64,000 nt of DNA, taken from Microvelia longipes (taxonomy: Eukaryota; Arthropoda; Insecta; Hemiptera; Veliidae). The stretch's first letter is position 1; each line of letters begins with the position of its first letter. Shown piece after piece: positions 1 through 12,383 of this stretch. The position numbers and the translations under genes were made by a program. Below the pieces are notes generated by a model. That model was not told the origin of the DNA. It worked only from the letters and a program-made list of their open reading frames with translations, and searched no databases. The DNA is taken from assembly GCA_018340805.1 (NCBI GenBank), contig JACMZG010001914.1, forward strand, positions 10,703,325 to 10,767,324, in the 5' to 3' direction.

Positions 1-45
1 TTTTCTTATATACCTACGTTATAAATAAGGAAAAGTAAAAAACTT
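1..45 (-). repeat. 5' fragment of the 5S-promoter repeat
   Basis: The first 40 bases are almost identical to 26061-26106, which is the outer (5') edge of a minus-oriented copy of the 5S-promoter repeat described at 22565-23340. The copy runs off the window edge. Confidence 0.55.
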
Positions 46-680
46 ATTTAATTGAAATTGCTTTCTTTGTTATAAAAGTCTTTTAAATTTGTTGAAAATA
101 ATATTTATGTTACCTGAGGTTGTTTTTATATAACTTTATATAGGTTATTCCTTATGCTTTTTATAACCTAAACTTGTATATAACTACAGATATATAATTA
201 TAATACTCGTAAAAAAACCAAAGCTCAGCTTTTATATATTAAAACACAGTCAACTTTTTTTAGAGCAACTAAATTATTTAATTCTCCACCCATAGATAGT
301 AAAGAATTAAAATTCATGCATGAATTTAGTGATGAAGTTAACTTATGATTGAGACAGAGTCACTAGCTATAAAATTTCAAATAAAAATCCGTTTAATAAT
401 TATGAAAGAAATTAAATTTATTTCATTTATAAATTGAAAGACTCAACGTATCACCACGGTAACTGATCTTTTTATTGTTTTTAGGGGGTTTTCTAATGTA
501 TTTACTGTTTTTTATTTTTAAATTTAATCCTTAACGTATTTTTTAATTTTTAATGTATTTACTTTCTTTTTTTTTAATTTAAAACTTTTTATTGTGTTTT
601 AACTTTTTTATACTCTTACTTATTTATTTGCTTTTTTATTTATCTACTTGATGTTAATATTATTTGCTAAGTCTTGTTAT
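46..680. other. No gene seen; T-rich spacer
   Basis: AT-rich DNA with a T-rich stretch around 480-650. No ORF, family match or repeat unit recognised. Confidence 0.6.
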
Positions 681-682
681 TA

Positions 683-790
683 CTCGTTTAGGCACTGTAG
701 ACGGAATTATTGCCGAAAGCCGGCTCTGCTTAATAAAGTTTAAAATTAGTGGAAAGACGTTATTGGTGTTGATATTATTGTAGAAAATTC
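683..790 (+). repeat. Single arm of a hammerhead-bearing inverted-repeat element
   Basis: A degenerate motif at 691-730 has stem I GGCA pairing with TGCT, a worn core (CTGTAGA instead of CTGATGA), then GAAA and the palindromic stem III AGCCGGCT. The downstream piece (roughly 740-785, ending near GGAAAGACG and TTGGTGTTG) matches the arm at 22030-22090. No partner arm is visible, so this is a solo arm. Confidence 0.5.
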
Positions 791-1023
791 CACTGCGCTT
801 TCTGAATTTAGAAGTTACTAAAGTTACTGAAGTTTCTGAGTTTACAAAGGTTACTGAATTTACTAAAGTTACTGAATTTACTGAAGTTATTACTAATTTA
901 TTTATTATAGATTATAATTTATATATTATAAGGTAATTAATGTAAAATAAATTTGATTACTCGTAATAGTTTTAGCTCTTATTAAAAATAAAGTAATGTC
1001 ATAACTTACCTATGATAAAAATA

Positions 1024-1245
1024 ACATGCCCGTTTTAGGGCCTTTCGGCCCATCAGGGTGTTCACCCTTCGGGAACCACCTCAGGTGGGTTGCATCTACT
1101 ATCTTCTAAGAATTAATTAAAGTTGGCGAAATCTTTTTAATACAAACAAATACTATTCATATAATCTTCGAGCGTAGCCCGGTTGCGAACCCTGGACCTC
1201 CGGTGCCGAAATCGTGTATATCCAATTACAAGCCGATTACAAGTT
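1024..1245 (-). repeat. Interspersed repeat, family F, with B-box-like sequence
   Basis: 1031-1130 is an inverted copy of 12003-12113. It shares a GC-rich hairpin and an AAAGTTGGCGA stretch. On the minus strand AGGGTTCGCAACC (about 1180-1195) resembles a Pol III B box, so a SINE is likely. No A box is convincing. Confidence 0.45.
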
Positions 1246-1385
1246 TATCCATGGTAACACATGTTAATTTAACTACAAGACTAGTACTTTTGTGAAACGG
1301 GCCCTGAGGTTATATTATAATTATAACTCAATTTTATTATATATTTTGTAAGTTCAATTGCATCTATGAATATAGTAATACGCAT

Positions 1386-1493
1386 GTTTATAATCAGTTG
1401 ACAGCGTTGGGGATGATGTGAGGGAGCCAATGAAATTAGTTCTTGATGTTTAACCACGCCAAAACTTTTCCATGCTGTCAACTAATCATAACA
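1386..1493. mobile_element. MITE-like element, family G, short copy
   Basis: Terminal inverted repeats of about 20 bp around AGTTGACAGC bound a non-coding core. The same ends occur at 1602-1749 and 12236-12383. The target duplication was not resolved. Confidence 0.5.
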
Positions 1494-1601
1494 GATGACA
1501 GCAGCCGTTATAACAATTGTTAATTACTATAACATGTCTCGAGGTTTCGCTTTTTACAATCTACTTGACTTCTTAAACAATATGTTTATAGTAGGACACA
1601 C

Positions 1602-1749
1602 GGCTAAAATTAGTTGACAGCGCGGGAAAATATTGTTGAGGAACCAATATGGTGGGCCTGATGTGAAATTGAGGGCCTGGTTTAACATACAGGAATAACC
1701 TCATTGGCTCCCTTGCATTATTTTCCCACGCTGTCAACTGATTTTAGCC
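1602..1749. mobile_element. MITE-like element, family G
   Basis: About 148 bp with inverted ends: GGCTAAAATTAGTTGACAGC on the left against the reverse complement of 1730-1749. The inner TIR continues as GGGAAAATA and GAGGAACCAAT. The length matches the copy at 12236-12383. It is non-coding, and its autonomous partner is unknown. Confidence 0.6.
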
Positions 1750-2480
1750 ATTTGTCGTACTATAGTGATAACTTATTAACATTTTGTCCTATTTTCTTGC
1801 TTGCGAAATCCCGTGAAATGTTTTATCTGCTCAAGTCATTGTTAGGACAGGAGAATTTCACGAAGGTTCTTTTTGTATGCAGCAATGGATAGGGTTTCGG
1901 GTTAGGTAAAAGCAGTGAACTATAATGACATAGTCTTGTAGGTTAATAGCATATATTATGTAAATGTCAAATGCATCACTCATCGTCCACAAAGACCCTA
2001 AAACTTCCAACTCTTTAAGGGCCTTCTAATGAAATTTATCACTCTCCTCTTTTCTCTTCTTTTCGTAAAGTAAAATGTTTTCTACAACCAATTGTCTTAT
2101 AGGACACCAGTTGAAATGAAACGAAAATAAAGAAGACGTAAACAAAATTAAAGAAATCGGGTGCTGGGTACCTCAGAACTATTCCTCGTCAAATTGGATG
2201 CGCTACACTTATTCTCACTACTTTGGAAACGATATGCTCGTTTAGAATGAAAAATATCCCTAAGTTTATACTGCAACAATGATTACATATGATTTATTCC
2301 AAGCGGTCACCAATTCTGACAATGACCATGTTCGATGCTGTTTAAATTAGTAATATCAATAATCCCTTACATGATTTAATGAAAAATAAGAAGTTAATCC
2401 ACAAATTAAACTTTTGTGGAGAGTAATTTTTTATTATTTGTCATGGACTCCATTTACGCTTGTTCTAACCATTGGGTAAT
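1750..2480. other. No gene seen
   Basis: Ordinary AT-rich sequence with only short chance ORFs and no repeat recognised. Confidence 0.55.
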
Positions 2481-2491
2481 AGAACTTTGTC

Positions 2492-3054
2492 AAAGAGTCA
2501 CCCGTGGTGTAGTGGTTATGTTACGCGGCCAATACACCGAATGAATGGACAGGAGAATGGCTGTCCAACTGACTTACGAGTTTAGTTAGTCATGGGTTCA
2601 ATCCCAGCACGGGCCTCTGAGATTTTTTTATGAGAGGGATAAAAGCCGGTGGTCTTGGCCTGTGCGTTGTGAGGTACTCGTTAAAGATCCCTTACTCTAA
2701 ATGAAACTGGGTATAGACAAAATTTAGGACCCTCATAGTAGATTCATTATAATACTATAGTATGTCTGCCTTGTAGTTTAAAGTGTATGGAAGTTTGGTT
2801 TAATGGCGAGGGCACGTGTTGTTCCTAGTTTTCACTAGAAAAATCAGTGAAAATATGTATGATTGCTTGAAAAAAGCATGAGAGGAACCATAGAAATCCA
2901 CGGTTCTTCTGTCAGTCTAGTTTAGATGAAATATACCTACACTTAAAATTAAAAGGAGTAGAATACTATCTTAGGGAGCTGGCAAAAAGACACCAACACC
3001 GTGGCCTACTTGCCTGGTAGTTACTACCACTCCCCCCATATTACTACTACTACT
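2492..3054 (+). mobile_element. tRNA-derived SINE, complete copy
   Basis: The head (about 2497-2615) has an A-box-like GTGGTGTAGTGGTTA and a B-box-like GGGTTCAATCCC, as in a Pol III tRNA promoter. The body of about 430 bp is shared with 50638-51205, 41845-42156 and 13940-14450. The tail is a short ACT/TTA repeat. Flanking direct repeats AGAACTTTGTC (2481-2491) and AGAACGTTGTC (3055-3065) differ at one base and look like a target duplication, so this is a retroposed copy. Mobilisation would need a LINE in trans, and the partner is not known. Confidence 0.75.
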
Positions 3055-3065
3055 AGAACGTTGTC

Positions 3066-4200
3066 TACAATTAACTGTACTCATCTAAAGCTTAGCTGAG
3101 TAGTTAGCTTTATTATCTACTTGTTAAAATGGAGGACTGAATATTATGGAATGAAAAATCCAACCTTTTGTCATAAATATAAATTATTTTCTTCTCTTCA
3201 AATTGAATTCCGTTCAATATCAATTCTATAATGATACCGGAATAATACCGGGATCTATTGTCATTATCATTTATGCAGTTTACTTTCCTAATCTGTCAGT
3301 CTGTGGGAAAAGATTGCTATAAATTTATCATCTTGACGTTGAATAATGAGCCTTTTTATGGATTAAAGTGGGTAACTCCCTATAATTATATTGGTTATGA
3401 TATCCGATTGTGGATTTTTTTAGGTTTGTATTGATTTACTTGTTTTTAGTGAATTGTCAAAGAAAAAATGAGCTTTTTAGGTTGGAGTCATGAAGGGAGG
3501 TAGGGGGAAGGTGAATTTTTTTAAAGGGGGGGGGCTCACTGTTCAAAAATAGTTAAGCACTTTCTCGGATCGAATTGAAACTTTGTACAATAATAAATAA
3601 ATAAATAAAAATAAAAACTGTTTTTATTTTCCAATAAGTATACAAAAATATACAATAGCTTGAGGTCAAATATATTTGAATAAAATACGTCAAATAATTA
3701 GAATACACTTAACAATGCCTGACCTAATTATTTATTTAATCAACCTTGTTAATGTCCCAAACCCTATTGTTTATAAAAAATATGTGTGAAAAATCACAAA
3801 TTTTCATATAGTGTTTAGATCGGGCTGAAATTACTTACACATGTACTACTATGTATTGTTAACAAAACACGAAGTTACATTTTATTATTAGTATTAGTTT
3901 CGGGTTTATTGATTGACATATATATCATGATGTAAACAAATCACTTTTTTAACAAATAAATTTAGAAATTCGCTTATATCATGGCAGTATCCCTTTATAT
4001 AAATTGGTAATGTGATGAACTAATATGGGATAACAACCTTGTTGCCGCGAAGCGGCCCCCAGCACTGACGCACTGTAGCAGCCAATAGGACGAAGGTTCT
4101 TCCTTTTAAATTTGAGGAACCATTATAATTGATTTTTTCGCGTATGTGTGTAAGTAGACTGATTAATCGGCGCAAACTTTAAAATTTCAAACAAATTATA
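3066..4200. other. No gene seen; G-rich patch
   Basis: AT-rich spacer. 3482-3537 carries several G runs, including nine consecutive G. The rest shows no recognisable family. Confidence 0.55.
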
Positions 4201-4204
4201 TCTG

Positions 4205-4555
4205 AAATCGAAGAATCAGCTACCGTCGATAACGCTGTTTCGGCATAACGCAATCATCAGCAGGCGGGGCAACACTCGAGCTCTCAACTAATAAAGTAGT
4301 ATCAGTGAATAACTTCTATTCTCATAGAGCACGATGAGCACTCTGAAGATCATGATCCTTCACATCACGAGTCCTCATCATCTCCAGAGGGCTCGTCGTG
4401 CTCATTGAGATTAGAAGTTAATCACTGATATAACTTTATTAGTTGAGAGCTCGAGTGTTGCCCCGCCTGCTGATGATGGCGTTATGCCGAAACCGGGCCA
4501 GGGATATTCATATCCAACAGCAAGTATCGACGGTAGCTGAGTCTTAAATTGCTTC
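4205..4555. mobile_element. Inverted-repeat element, family B, decayed
   Basis: The two arms are inverted copies that meet near 4350-4385. The outer part (AGCTACCGTCGAT) and the inner part (CACTCGAGCTCTCAACTAAT) are shared with 15190-15540. The left arm has lost about 30 bp beside its motif. The element is non-coding and folds into a long hairpin if transcribed. Confidence 0.65.
4466..4502 (+). ncRNA. Hammerhead-like motif, family B, degenerate
   Basis: CTGATGA (4470-4476), one extra T, stem II GGC/GCC around GTTAT, GAAA (4489-4492), and stem I CCTG (4466-4469) against CAGG (4499-4502). In stem III the base at position 16.1 is G instead of T, which breaks the A15.1-U16.1 pair needed next to the cleavage site. 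This copy is probably inactive. Confidence 0.5.
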
Positions 4556-4599
4556 TTCAACTTGCGATAAAAACAACCTTTTTAATTTTAAATTATATT

Positions 4600-5810
4600 T
4601 AAGCTATGTTTAAGAAAAGGATCATTATAGGTCGCAAGAAAGAACAAAGTCTAATAAACCAACTTGTTTGATAAAAAACTATATTCTGGATATTATTAAA
4701 ATGTAAACAATTTATATAACAACTTTATCTAAACAAAAAATTAAAAACTTTGCAGACATTGAAAATTCTACTAAACTTTTACCTTAAATAGAATAACAAA
4801 TAAACTTATAATATGCAAGAATTTTATTTATTTATTACAAGTTTCTCGTCGAGCAATATTCCGCTATCTGTTTTGTTACATAAATTATATTAGACTATAT
4901 TTTTAGTAAAAATAATAAATTAGTGAAAAATTTATGAAGCTCTTCAGCTGAAACCGAGGATAAAAGAGATAAAGAGATATATTTCCGGTTCTTAGAGAAA
5001 TATTAAACTTTAAGATAGTTTTTCTGTTTTCATTTCGCACGATTCAAATTGAGTTGAAAATTTGTTAGTGATACAATAAGAGAACTATTTTATAAATTCA
5101 ATTTAAAATGGTAGTTTCAAATTAAGCCCTTATTTAAACACTAAAAAATTGAAACCTTACTCTAATTGAAGATAATTGAAACAATGAACAAATTATTGTT
5201 GGGGAACAAATTAAGTGGGCAGGGTAAAGGGAGCTTACCCACAAATTCAAAGTATCTGCACAAACTTGAAAACATGCTGCAGACCACGATTTTAACAATA
5301 TATAAAGTGTCATTTTTTTATTATTTATTCTGGGGTCAAGGTAGTGACCCGCCAAGTGAAGCTGTTACGGGCAACCACCTGTAGCTAAAAAATTATGATG
5401 AGTTGTCTTATCTTCGCTTCGCCACTGTTAGTTTATTTGATAAGAAGTTTCAAAATCAGGCGGTTATATTTTTGTGGCTTGGTAAAAAAGCAGCCTAAGG
5501 TAGTTTGCTATTCAAGCACCAGACTGCACTGAAAACCTGCTCGTTGTCTGAACATTCATTAAAATTGATATTTAAACATACTGAACCTATGATAATGTCT
5601 TTTATGTATCAATTGATAATATTTTAACACATCCTTTTAAAATAATATATTTTTCTTTTCGTTTGAAAATATGACGCAGCGAAAAGAGGATATTTCATCT
5701 CATTGAAATGCTCTAGATTGAGACAGTGAAGCTTTACTTCTTCGTTTATTTTTTAATCTAAAACTTGTCAAACGTTTTTAAAAGTTAAATTTTATTTACT
5801 TTGCCTTATT
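4600..5810. other. No gene seen
   Basis: AT-rich DNA. The short ORFs at 5134-5384 overlap on both strands and show no family features. Confidence 0.55.
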
Positions 5811-5814
5811 CATA

Positions 5815-6040
5815 CCTTAAGAAGATATATATATTAAGATATATAAGGAAAGAATTGTGTTTGCAAGAAAAATCCCAAACCGGGATGGTGTTTTTAAGGC
5901 CTCCTGAGTGATTTTCACAAAGTTGTCTTGTCTGTGTGTGTTAAAGTGTCTTATTAACTCCAGACCAGTTTTATTGGATTCAGCAACCCAAAAAACTCCG
6001 AAAACGACGTCCAACTCGAAAATAACATTTTAAAGAGCGA
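5815..6040 (+). repeat. 5' part of the 5S-promoter repeat
   Basis: Shares the opening of the family: a self-complementary AT-rich start, GAATTGTGTTTGCA, then GGCCTCCTGAGTG and a TGTCTGTGTGTG stretch. It is truncated before the 5S-like region. Confidence 0.5.
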
Positions 6041-7490
6041 TATTTTGAATTCCTGCTATTTTTCAAAGTTTTTTTCGTCTTTTTGGTAATTTAGAGTGGT
6101 TGTATCGACTTTGGACCGATATCATTCGATCCTGCTCCCCCAAAGACATTAATAAAGGCCTTTTTGTGGCGAAAAATATTAACCTTAAGTTTTAAAGATT
6201 TTTTGGAAATTTTGCTGACTCAGCAAACCGGGTTAATGACGTCACAACAACCTGGTTTTCAATAAGGATCGTGTCCTCCCTAAAGTTAGTTATTGTATCA
6301 AGTTTTGCAAAACGACTTTTTTGTGGTGGGGAACGTCTAAAACGGATTTGGACACATTCCCAACCACAAGAGCCATCTCATTAGCGAATTGTGTAAAATA
6401 CAATTCGCTAATATAAGTACTATTCGAAATTAACAAGAATTAAACTTTATCAAAAACGGTAAAACACTTAAACAAATTAAAACAAATCTCTTGATATCAA
6501 TTAATAAATACTTAGCAATAAATTAACTATTTCTTAAAATGTTTTGTATTTACAATTTAGCTAGAAATAAGACAATATACTAATATACATAAGTATGTAT
6601 AAGATAACACACACTTAATGAATATTTTAAGAAATAGTTGACTAATTAGAAATTGCCCAGCAAAATCTGCGTTTTTATTTAAATTTTTGTAGAATTATTA
6701 TAGAAATTTAAAAATCTAAAAAAAAAACATTTTTATTATTAATATAAAAATATGATTATATTTAAGCTATAAAACCACAAGTGGAAGAAGGTTTTAACGA
6801 ATCAGGATTAACCATATTATAAGCCGAGTATTTAGGAAGGAAAAAAAATCGTACGAAGGCGGCGTTTTTAAACTGCTACCGGACTGAAAACGACAAATTC
6901 AATTATCCCTCCAGTTTAGTCGTAAGAGAGGAGGCAGTGTGAGAGGAGTTGAGCGTGTATAATCGATGTGTGTGTCAAAAATATTTTTAACATTGCCCCT
7001 AAGGGGCTTAGAGGAAGTTTCGAGTAAAGAGGGGGGAATGAGAGATAATAATTTTCCGTCCCCCTCCTTCTAAAGCGGAGATAATTAGGTTAGCTTTATT
7101 TATCTTTTATATACTGGTCTATCCATAATAAGAGATTTTTTCTCCTCTAAATCCTTGTATTAAATATTTATTTATTATTATATTTATTTAGGTATGATAA
7201 CCTTCTGTTGTAGATTATTTCTATTTGTTTTTGTTATTTCTATATTTTGTTTTACTTCATTCATATGTATCTATTTATTGTTTTAGTATTATGCTTTTAA
7301 TATTACTGTATCTGTGTTATTTAGATTTTTTGTTTAGATGTGCATTGTCTTATTTCGTCACATATATAATGTTTCTTATTCCCTTTAACTTGTAAACATA
7401 TGGCTTGGTAAAGTCAGCAAAGTCCATCATACTTTGGCATGGTCAAGTTTTGTTACCAGAAATACCCCTTTTTACTTTTCCTCCCCCACT
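6041..7490. other. No gene seen
   Basis: AT-rich. 6390-6415 contains a short palindrome (GCGAATTGTGTA and its inverse). Otherwise unrecognised. Confidence 0.5.
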
Positions 7491-7499
7491 ACCATTAGT

Positions 7500-7770
7500 A
7501 AAAGGGGAAAATTTTGTGTTCACCCAAAAAATCCGAAACCGAGGTTTCACCATAATTATCCGTTTCTGGTGATTTCATGACGTTCTGAGTGGTTTTCATC
7601 ATGCTGTCTATCAGTGTTTATGTGTATGAGTATCTGTCACGCATAACTCTCGCTGTGTTTCTGCTGAAGAGTTGAAACTAGGCACAAAATCAGACAAAGT
7701 AAAATTGTGCTGCTCGGAAGATGATATTTTTCAAACTACAATGACCTAGATTGCTGATTCATCAAAAATA
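7500..7770 (+). repeat. 5' part of the 5S-promoter repeat
   Basis: TCCGAAACCG, ATTATCCGTTTC and GAGTGGTTTTCA match the same succession at 22620-22690. No 5S-like core follows before the next partial copy begins. Confidence 0.5.
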
Positions 7771-7959
7771 AAAAAGCCTTAATCCTATCACTCGAGCTCT
7801 CTACTAATACACTTAGTCAACTGTAGGTAAATAAGTATATATAATTTACAGACAGATACAGAGATCTACCGGGTATCCAAAAACATTTCAAGTGCTATAA
7901 TATATTTTTTTTTAATTCCGATGCGGAGGTCCGTAAGTCAAGCGAATTCACTTTGAAAT

Positions 7960-8956
7960 GCTTGTTTTTTGCTTGCAAATCCATCATCATTTATCTTAGG
8001 GTTTGTACAACAATACATTCTCAATAATCCGAAATTGAGAATTACCTTAATTATCCTTTTTAGGTGTTTTCAAGACCTCCTGATTGGTGTTTACAAAGAT
8101 GCCTTTATAATTGTGTGTGATATCATCGTAGCTCCCATCGTGTTCATGCTAGAGAACTAAAACTCGGTACTAAAATCAGTCATAATAGTCCAAGAGCCGG
8201 ACCTATAAAATGTGTTTCATTTTGTACTGCTTAAAACCAATTATTTCTGAAAATATACCTTAAATTATGAAGAAAAAACATAATCTGTCTATCCAGAGTG
8301 GAGCCCTTCATATGTTTGCGCATGCTCAAAATTTTAGAAAATTTTAGTTTTCTTAAAATAAGTGGTTCCCTGTGGGTCGTGTGCAAAACATGATGAGAAC
8401 ATGTTTCACAGGTGATAAAATAGAACGATTGTTTAATCATCAAAATCGGGTGACTGCAGCCAAAGGTGTGGCTATTTAAAAGCACTAAATAAATGGTTAA
8501 TTTATGCAAAATCAGCGAATTTCTTTGGAAAAATATTGACTTTTTGTGCATTTTTTTGGCCATTAAACAAATGACATAACTTTAGTTGCATTTATCCGAA
8601 TCTGTGTACCCGCAACAATTACAAGCTAAACTTAACAAATTTCATGAAATATGGTATTCAATGTGTCCTATTTGTGAAATAAATGTGTATCCTAAGTTTC
8701 GTTTTAATACGGCAAGTATATCTACGGTCAAGTATATCAAGCGAGTTTAGTAACTGGATGGGTGACCAGTGGAAATAAAACGATAGTATTTACTATCTGA
8801 GGGCGACTGAAGCGAGTTCGTAGACGTGTTTCAGTACAATTTTGGCGATTTGTATATTCTGAGGACGAGCAAAGCGAGTCCGAAGTTGTGAGGATGAGCG
8901 TAATAAATCCGATGTGACGAGGAAAAGTTCCGAGGTACTCCCGTACCCGATTTTAT
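7960..8956 (+). repeat. 5S-promoter repeat, long diverged copy
   Basis: The 5' half (about 7970-8200) has CCGAAATTGAGAATTA, a TCCTTTTTAGGTGTTTTCAA stretch and ATGCTAGAGAACT. The 3' half (8690-8956) has the 5S-like box GGATGGGTGACCAGTGG (8755-8772), two GA-rich hairpins and the terminal GTACCCGATTTT. The middle (8230-8690) does not align well and may hold another insertion. Confidence 0.55.
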
Positions 8957-9439
8957 CATATCATGTTGTCGAGTGATTCCAAGCCTAAGTACTGATGATA
9001 AGCTTATCGAATCCCCAAATGTAAGGAAAAGCTTCAAAAGATTTTTCTTTATTTGTCAAAGAAATTGTGGTAAACGCTTTAAATATTCAGCATAAACTAA
9101 GCTTTATATGAACAAATAAATAAATCAATATTTTATTTCTCCAAAATAAAAACATGGACAAATCATGATATTGTTATAATTATAAATTAAAGTTTTTTCC
9201 TATTTTGGAGATCCCAAAAAAGGCAAAGCCTTGAGCCATGACTAAAAGTGCATTTTTATAATTTATCTATGCAAAAATTAAATATAAGCTTAACTATAAT
9301 AATAATAATAATAATAAAACTTATATAAAGAGTAAACTAATAATGTAAAAAAATGAGTATAAAAATGGTTTTAGAAGGATGAAAATAGTTTTGTACAGCG
9401 TAAGTAATATGCATGAGAATTTCTTTTGTAAAATCTAAA

Positions 9440-9564
9440 ATAATATTATTTTATTTTATTTTATTTATTTTTTTATTTTTATTTTTACAATCAACAGTAG
9501 TAGGCTGGAAGCCTGTATAAACTTGAAATATAAATAACAAGGAAGTATACAAGTAAGAGGTACA

Positions 9565-9622
<58 letters not shown>

Positions 9623-9625
9623 TAT
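9440..9625 (-). repeat. Poly-A-like 3' end of a retroposon plus AT microsatellite
   Basis: Read on the minus strand, a hairpin AGGCTTCCAGCCT precedes AAAAATAAAAATAAA-type tail sequence (9440-9487). An (AT)n run follows at 9570-9625. No coding part remains. Confidence 0.4.
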
Positions 9626-9649
9626 ATTATATATATAAAAGAAAGAATT

Positions 9650-10485
9650 CAAAACACTTAGTATTTGAAAAAAGTTAAAAATAAAAATCTAGAGAACTTT
9701 GGTATCTTTGAAAAATTTGGTAACATACATTTATCAAATAATATTACTTGAAAACCGAGTTGTCAGTGTTACAAGCATCAAAGAATGCAAGCAACCTAAA
9801 GTAAATTCGTCCTATTTGCGGACTCTCGCACCAGAATTATTTACTCTAAATTAACAAAAACGTTATTTGAAATTTATTTTGCATAAATAGTTAATCCGTT
9901 AAAAAATGTTACTTTTATATTAAAAATGAATTACGTTCAACCCAGTCATTACGTTTGGAATTTTACATTTGTAGTAAATCCAGTTGTGTTAGACTTATAC
10001 TATACTCATGACTTGCTAAACTTTATTTAATATATTATTATAATTAAAAGCTTGTTTTAAGTTAGTTTTGTGGGGATTAACTTTTACGACGGTTAGAATT
10101 ATTGTATTAAGCCATAGGAGGTAACTTATTTATAATACTCCTTATGCTTCAATTTACCAATGAAGTGTAATGGCCTTATAAGAGCTGAATTTAGAAACTC
10201 GCATGATTCTAGGCCTGAAAGTTTAGGGTTATTTTAGAAAGGAGCTTTTTTAGAGGCTAAAGAGTTATATTAGATTTAGAAATAGTTAGAAATTTTATGC
10301 CATTTCATTTGGCTTTTAGAGATTTAGATTTATAAAGGATTCTAAATGCTTAAAAAGGAAGTTTCCTAAATGCTTAGGATTTAAATTAGATAATTTATAC
10401 TTACTATATAAGGTAAAACAACAAAAGGTATTATCCAATTTGAAATAATTAAGTTTAAGAAAATTTCTTAATTATTTAAAAAAAT
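9650..10485. other. No gene seen
   Basis: AT-rich. 10190-10400 has loose short repeats of TTTAGA and TGCTTA type. No family recognised. Confidence 0.5.
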
Positions 10486-10489
10486 ACTG

Positions 10490-11112
10490 CGATGTGGATA
10501 GATACACTCCATAAATCGGGAGAAGACTGAACACTGACGAATTGTCTGGTGATGACTAACGCCACAATTGCACCTGTGAGTAGGTGCTTTATTTGTGTAG
10601 TATATTTCATCTAGTCCCACTAACTACTCTTGATATCCCTAGTCTTATCTAGCCTACCAGTTACTAGTTTTTTACCAATCTCACCAGTCCCTCCGTTTTC
10701 ACCAGATACTCGTTTTGCTCTTTCGTGTCCGCTACAGCCTGTCGGGTAGGCTGCTCACTAATTCCATAGTTAGTGAGCATAAACCTATGGCCATAGCCTT
10801 GACCTGAAGGCCTAAGTTCAGCAGAAGGCGTCTTCCAGAACCGAACATATCACCCCTAATAACTTTCACTTAAGCTAGTCGTGGAACCACAGATACCGCT
10901 AACTCCGGGTCTCCACTTTCACAGTGCTCGGTCCGAAGGTTCAGTATTTTTCCGACCCTCCACCATGCCGCAGAACTTTGTCTTTACATGAGCTGCAGTC
11001 AACGGAAAAGTGGATCCAGACTTGTCTTAGTCGAAAATCAATCCCTTTTCGACCCTCAACCTCCAGATTGTAAGGCGAGCGATCTACTACTTAAGCTACC
11101 GGTCATCTATGT
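10490..11112 (-). mobile_element. tRNA-headed SINE-like element
   Basis: On the minus strand the head (about 11112-11040) reads like a tRNA: ACCGGTAGCTTAAGTAGTAGA as A box, then GGTTGAGGGTCGAAAAGG near the B box. A body of about 550 bp follows, richer in GC than its surroundings, ending in an A/T-rich tail near 10490. Only one copy is seen in the window, so the boundaries are approximate. Confidence 0.45.
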
Positions 11113-11995
11113 ACATTATTATTATATTTTTGTTTGTGACTAACCGTGAACGTCGTCATATATATTTCTATAGATCTACAGTAAAATGTATCATCACTAT
11201 ATTAGGATCATTATTGTTAATGATCCTATTAATTGCTTATAAACTGTATTCTAACAGAATTAAAAATTGATAAATATGATTATAGTAGTGATAATAACCG
11301 TTTGTTGAATCGTTGAATTCGTTAAACACCTTTTGGTAGTAAGACACAGCACTGACTGAGCGCCGTTGGTCACAGCCAAATTTCCCAAGAAATTTTTATA
11401 AGGCATTTCTGAGTTACTATAATTAAATAAGATTTTTTTTAAATATGCCACAACACAAATAAATATTGTGAATATTACCAAATGAAATACCTTGTCTTGG
11501 TACAGTTAGAGCAAAATCTGTTATGCCACGATTAAAATGAATTCTCACACTCATAGGATGGAATACGTTTTAAAAAAATATTGAACGTTACCTAAGACAA
11601 CACTTGTTTTATCTCTCATTTTATTTGGTATTTTTAATCAAACCGTCTATGAAACTGATATGTTGAAAAATTTCCTGCTAACCTGGAGGTAAAAAATATA
11701 CCTTGGTCTTGTCTTTTTTAGGCATAAAAATAATGTTTCTGAGAATTTTATAAAATCGCAGCAAAATAAAGTGGTATATATTAATAATTACGGTTTTGAT
11801 GCTTATTTAGAGATGAAATAAATGTCGTTTATTTAAATAACAATTTTATAAAAGTAAGTTGCGATAATTCGGAGTCGTTTATCAACTTTGCGCTCTATTT
11901 TATATATTTTAAGCGCTTGCAATTTAAAGCGTTTTAAGTTGAAAAATTTGTGTACCCAGGTTACGTTCTTAGTTTATAGAAGATTATTGTTTAGA
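11113..11995. other. No gene seen
   Basis: AT-rich. Short inverted repeats around 11200-11230 (AGGATCATTATTG and its inverse). Otherwise unrecognised. Confidence 0.5.
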
Positions 11996-12002
11996 TAAAT
12001 TA

Positions 12003-12113
12003 TCGCCAACTTTAGAATACACTTTGAGCGCAGCGGTTGCTACTACCACCCGAGGTTGCTCCCGCAGGGGTTATTCCTGATGAGCCGCAAGGCTATAAAC
12101 GGGCATTATTATC
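12003..12113 (+). repeat. Interspersed repeat, family F, 3' part
   Basis: Inverted relative to 1031-1130. It ends in the hairpin GAGCCGCAAGGCT followed by ATAAACGGGC and an ATT-rich tail, as at the 3' end of a retroposon. Confidence 0.5.
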
Positions 12114-12235
12114 ATTATTATAAGTTGAAAAATTTAATTTGGTTAAATGGGTAATCACATCTAAGGCTAAAGAGTCAGAGGAAACTGTACTGTAGAATCT
12201 GTGTCTCAGTAAGTTCCTTACATCGTATGGTGCAT

Positions 12236-12383
12236 GTTTATAATTAGATGACAGCGTGGGTGAATAGTATTGAGGAACCAATTAAGTTGGTCCTATTTGA
12301 AATTGTGGGCGTAGTTTAACACTAAGGCCTTACCTCATTGGCTACCTCGAATTATTTTCCCACGATGTCAACTGACTATAACT
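12236..12383. mobile_element. MITE-like element, family G
   Basis: 148 bp, the same length and ends as 1602-1749. The left end has GATGACAGCGTGGG, and the right end is its near inverse at 12358-12383. Non-coding. Confidence 0.55.

Noticed and set aside
12076..12108. Hammerhead lookalike in family F: CTGATGAGCCGCAAGGC followed by ATAAACGGGC, and the related minus-strand copy at 1031-1065.
   Set aside because: Stem II with a GNRA-like loop is present, but the GAAA core segment is missing in both copies. A simple hairpin near a retroposon tail explains it better.
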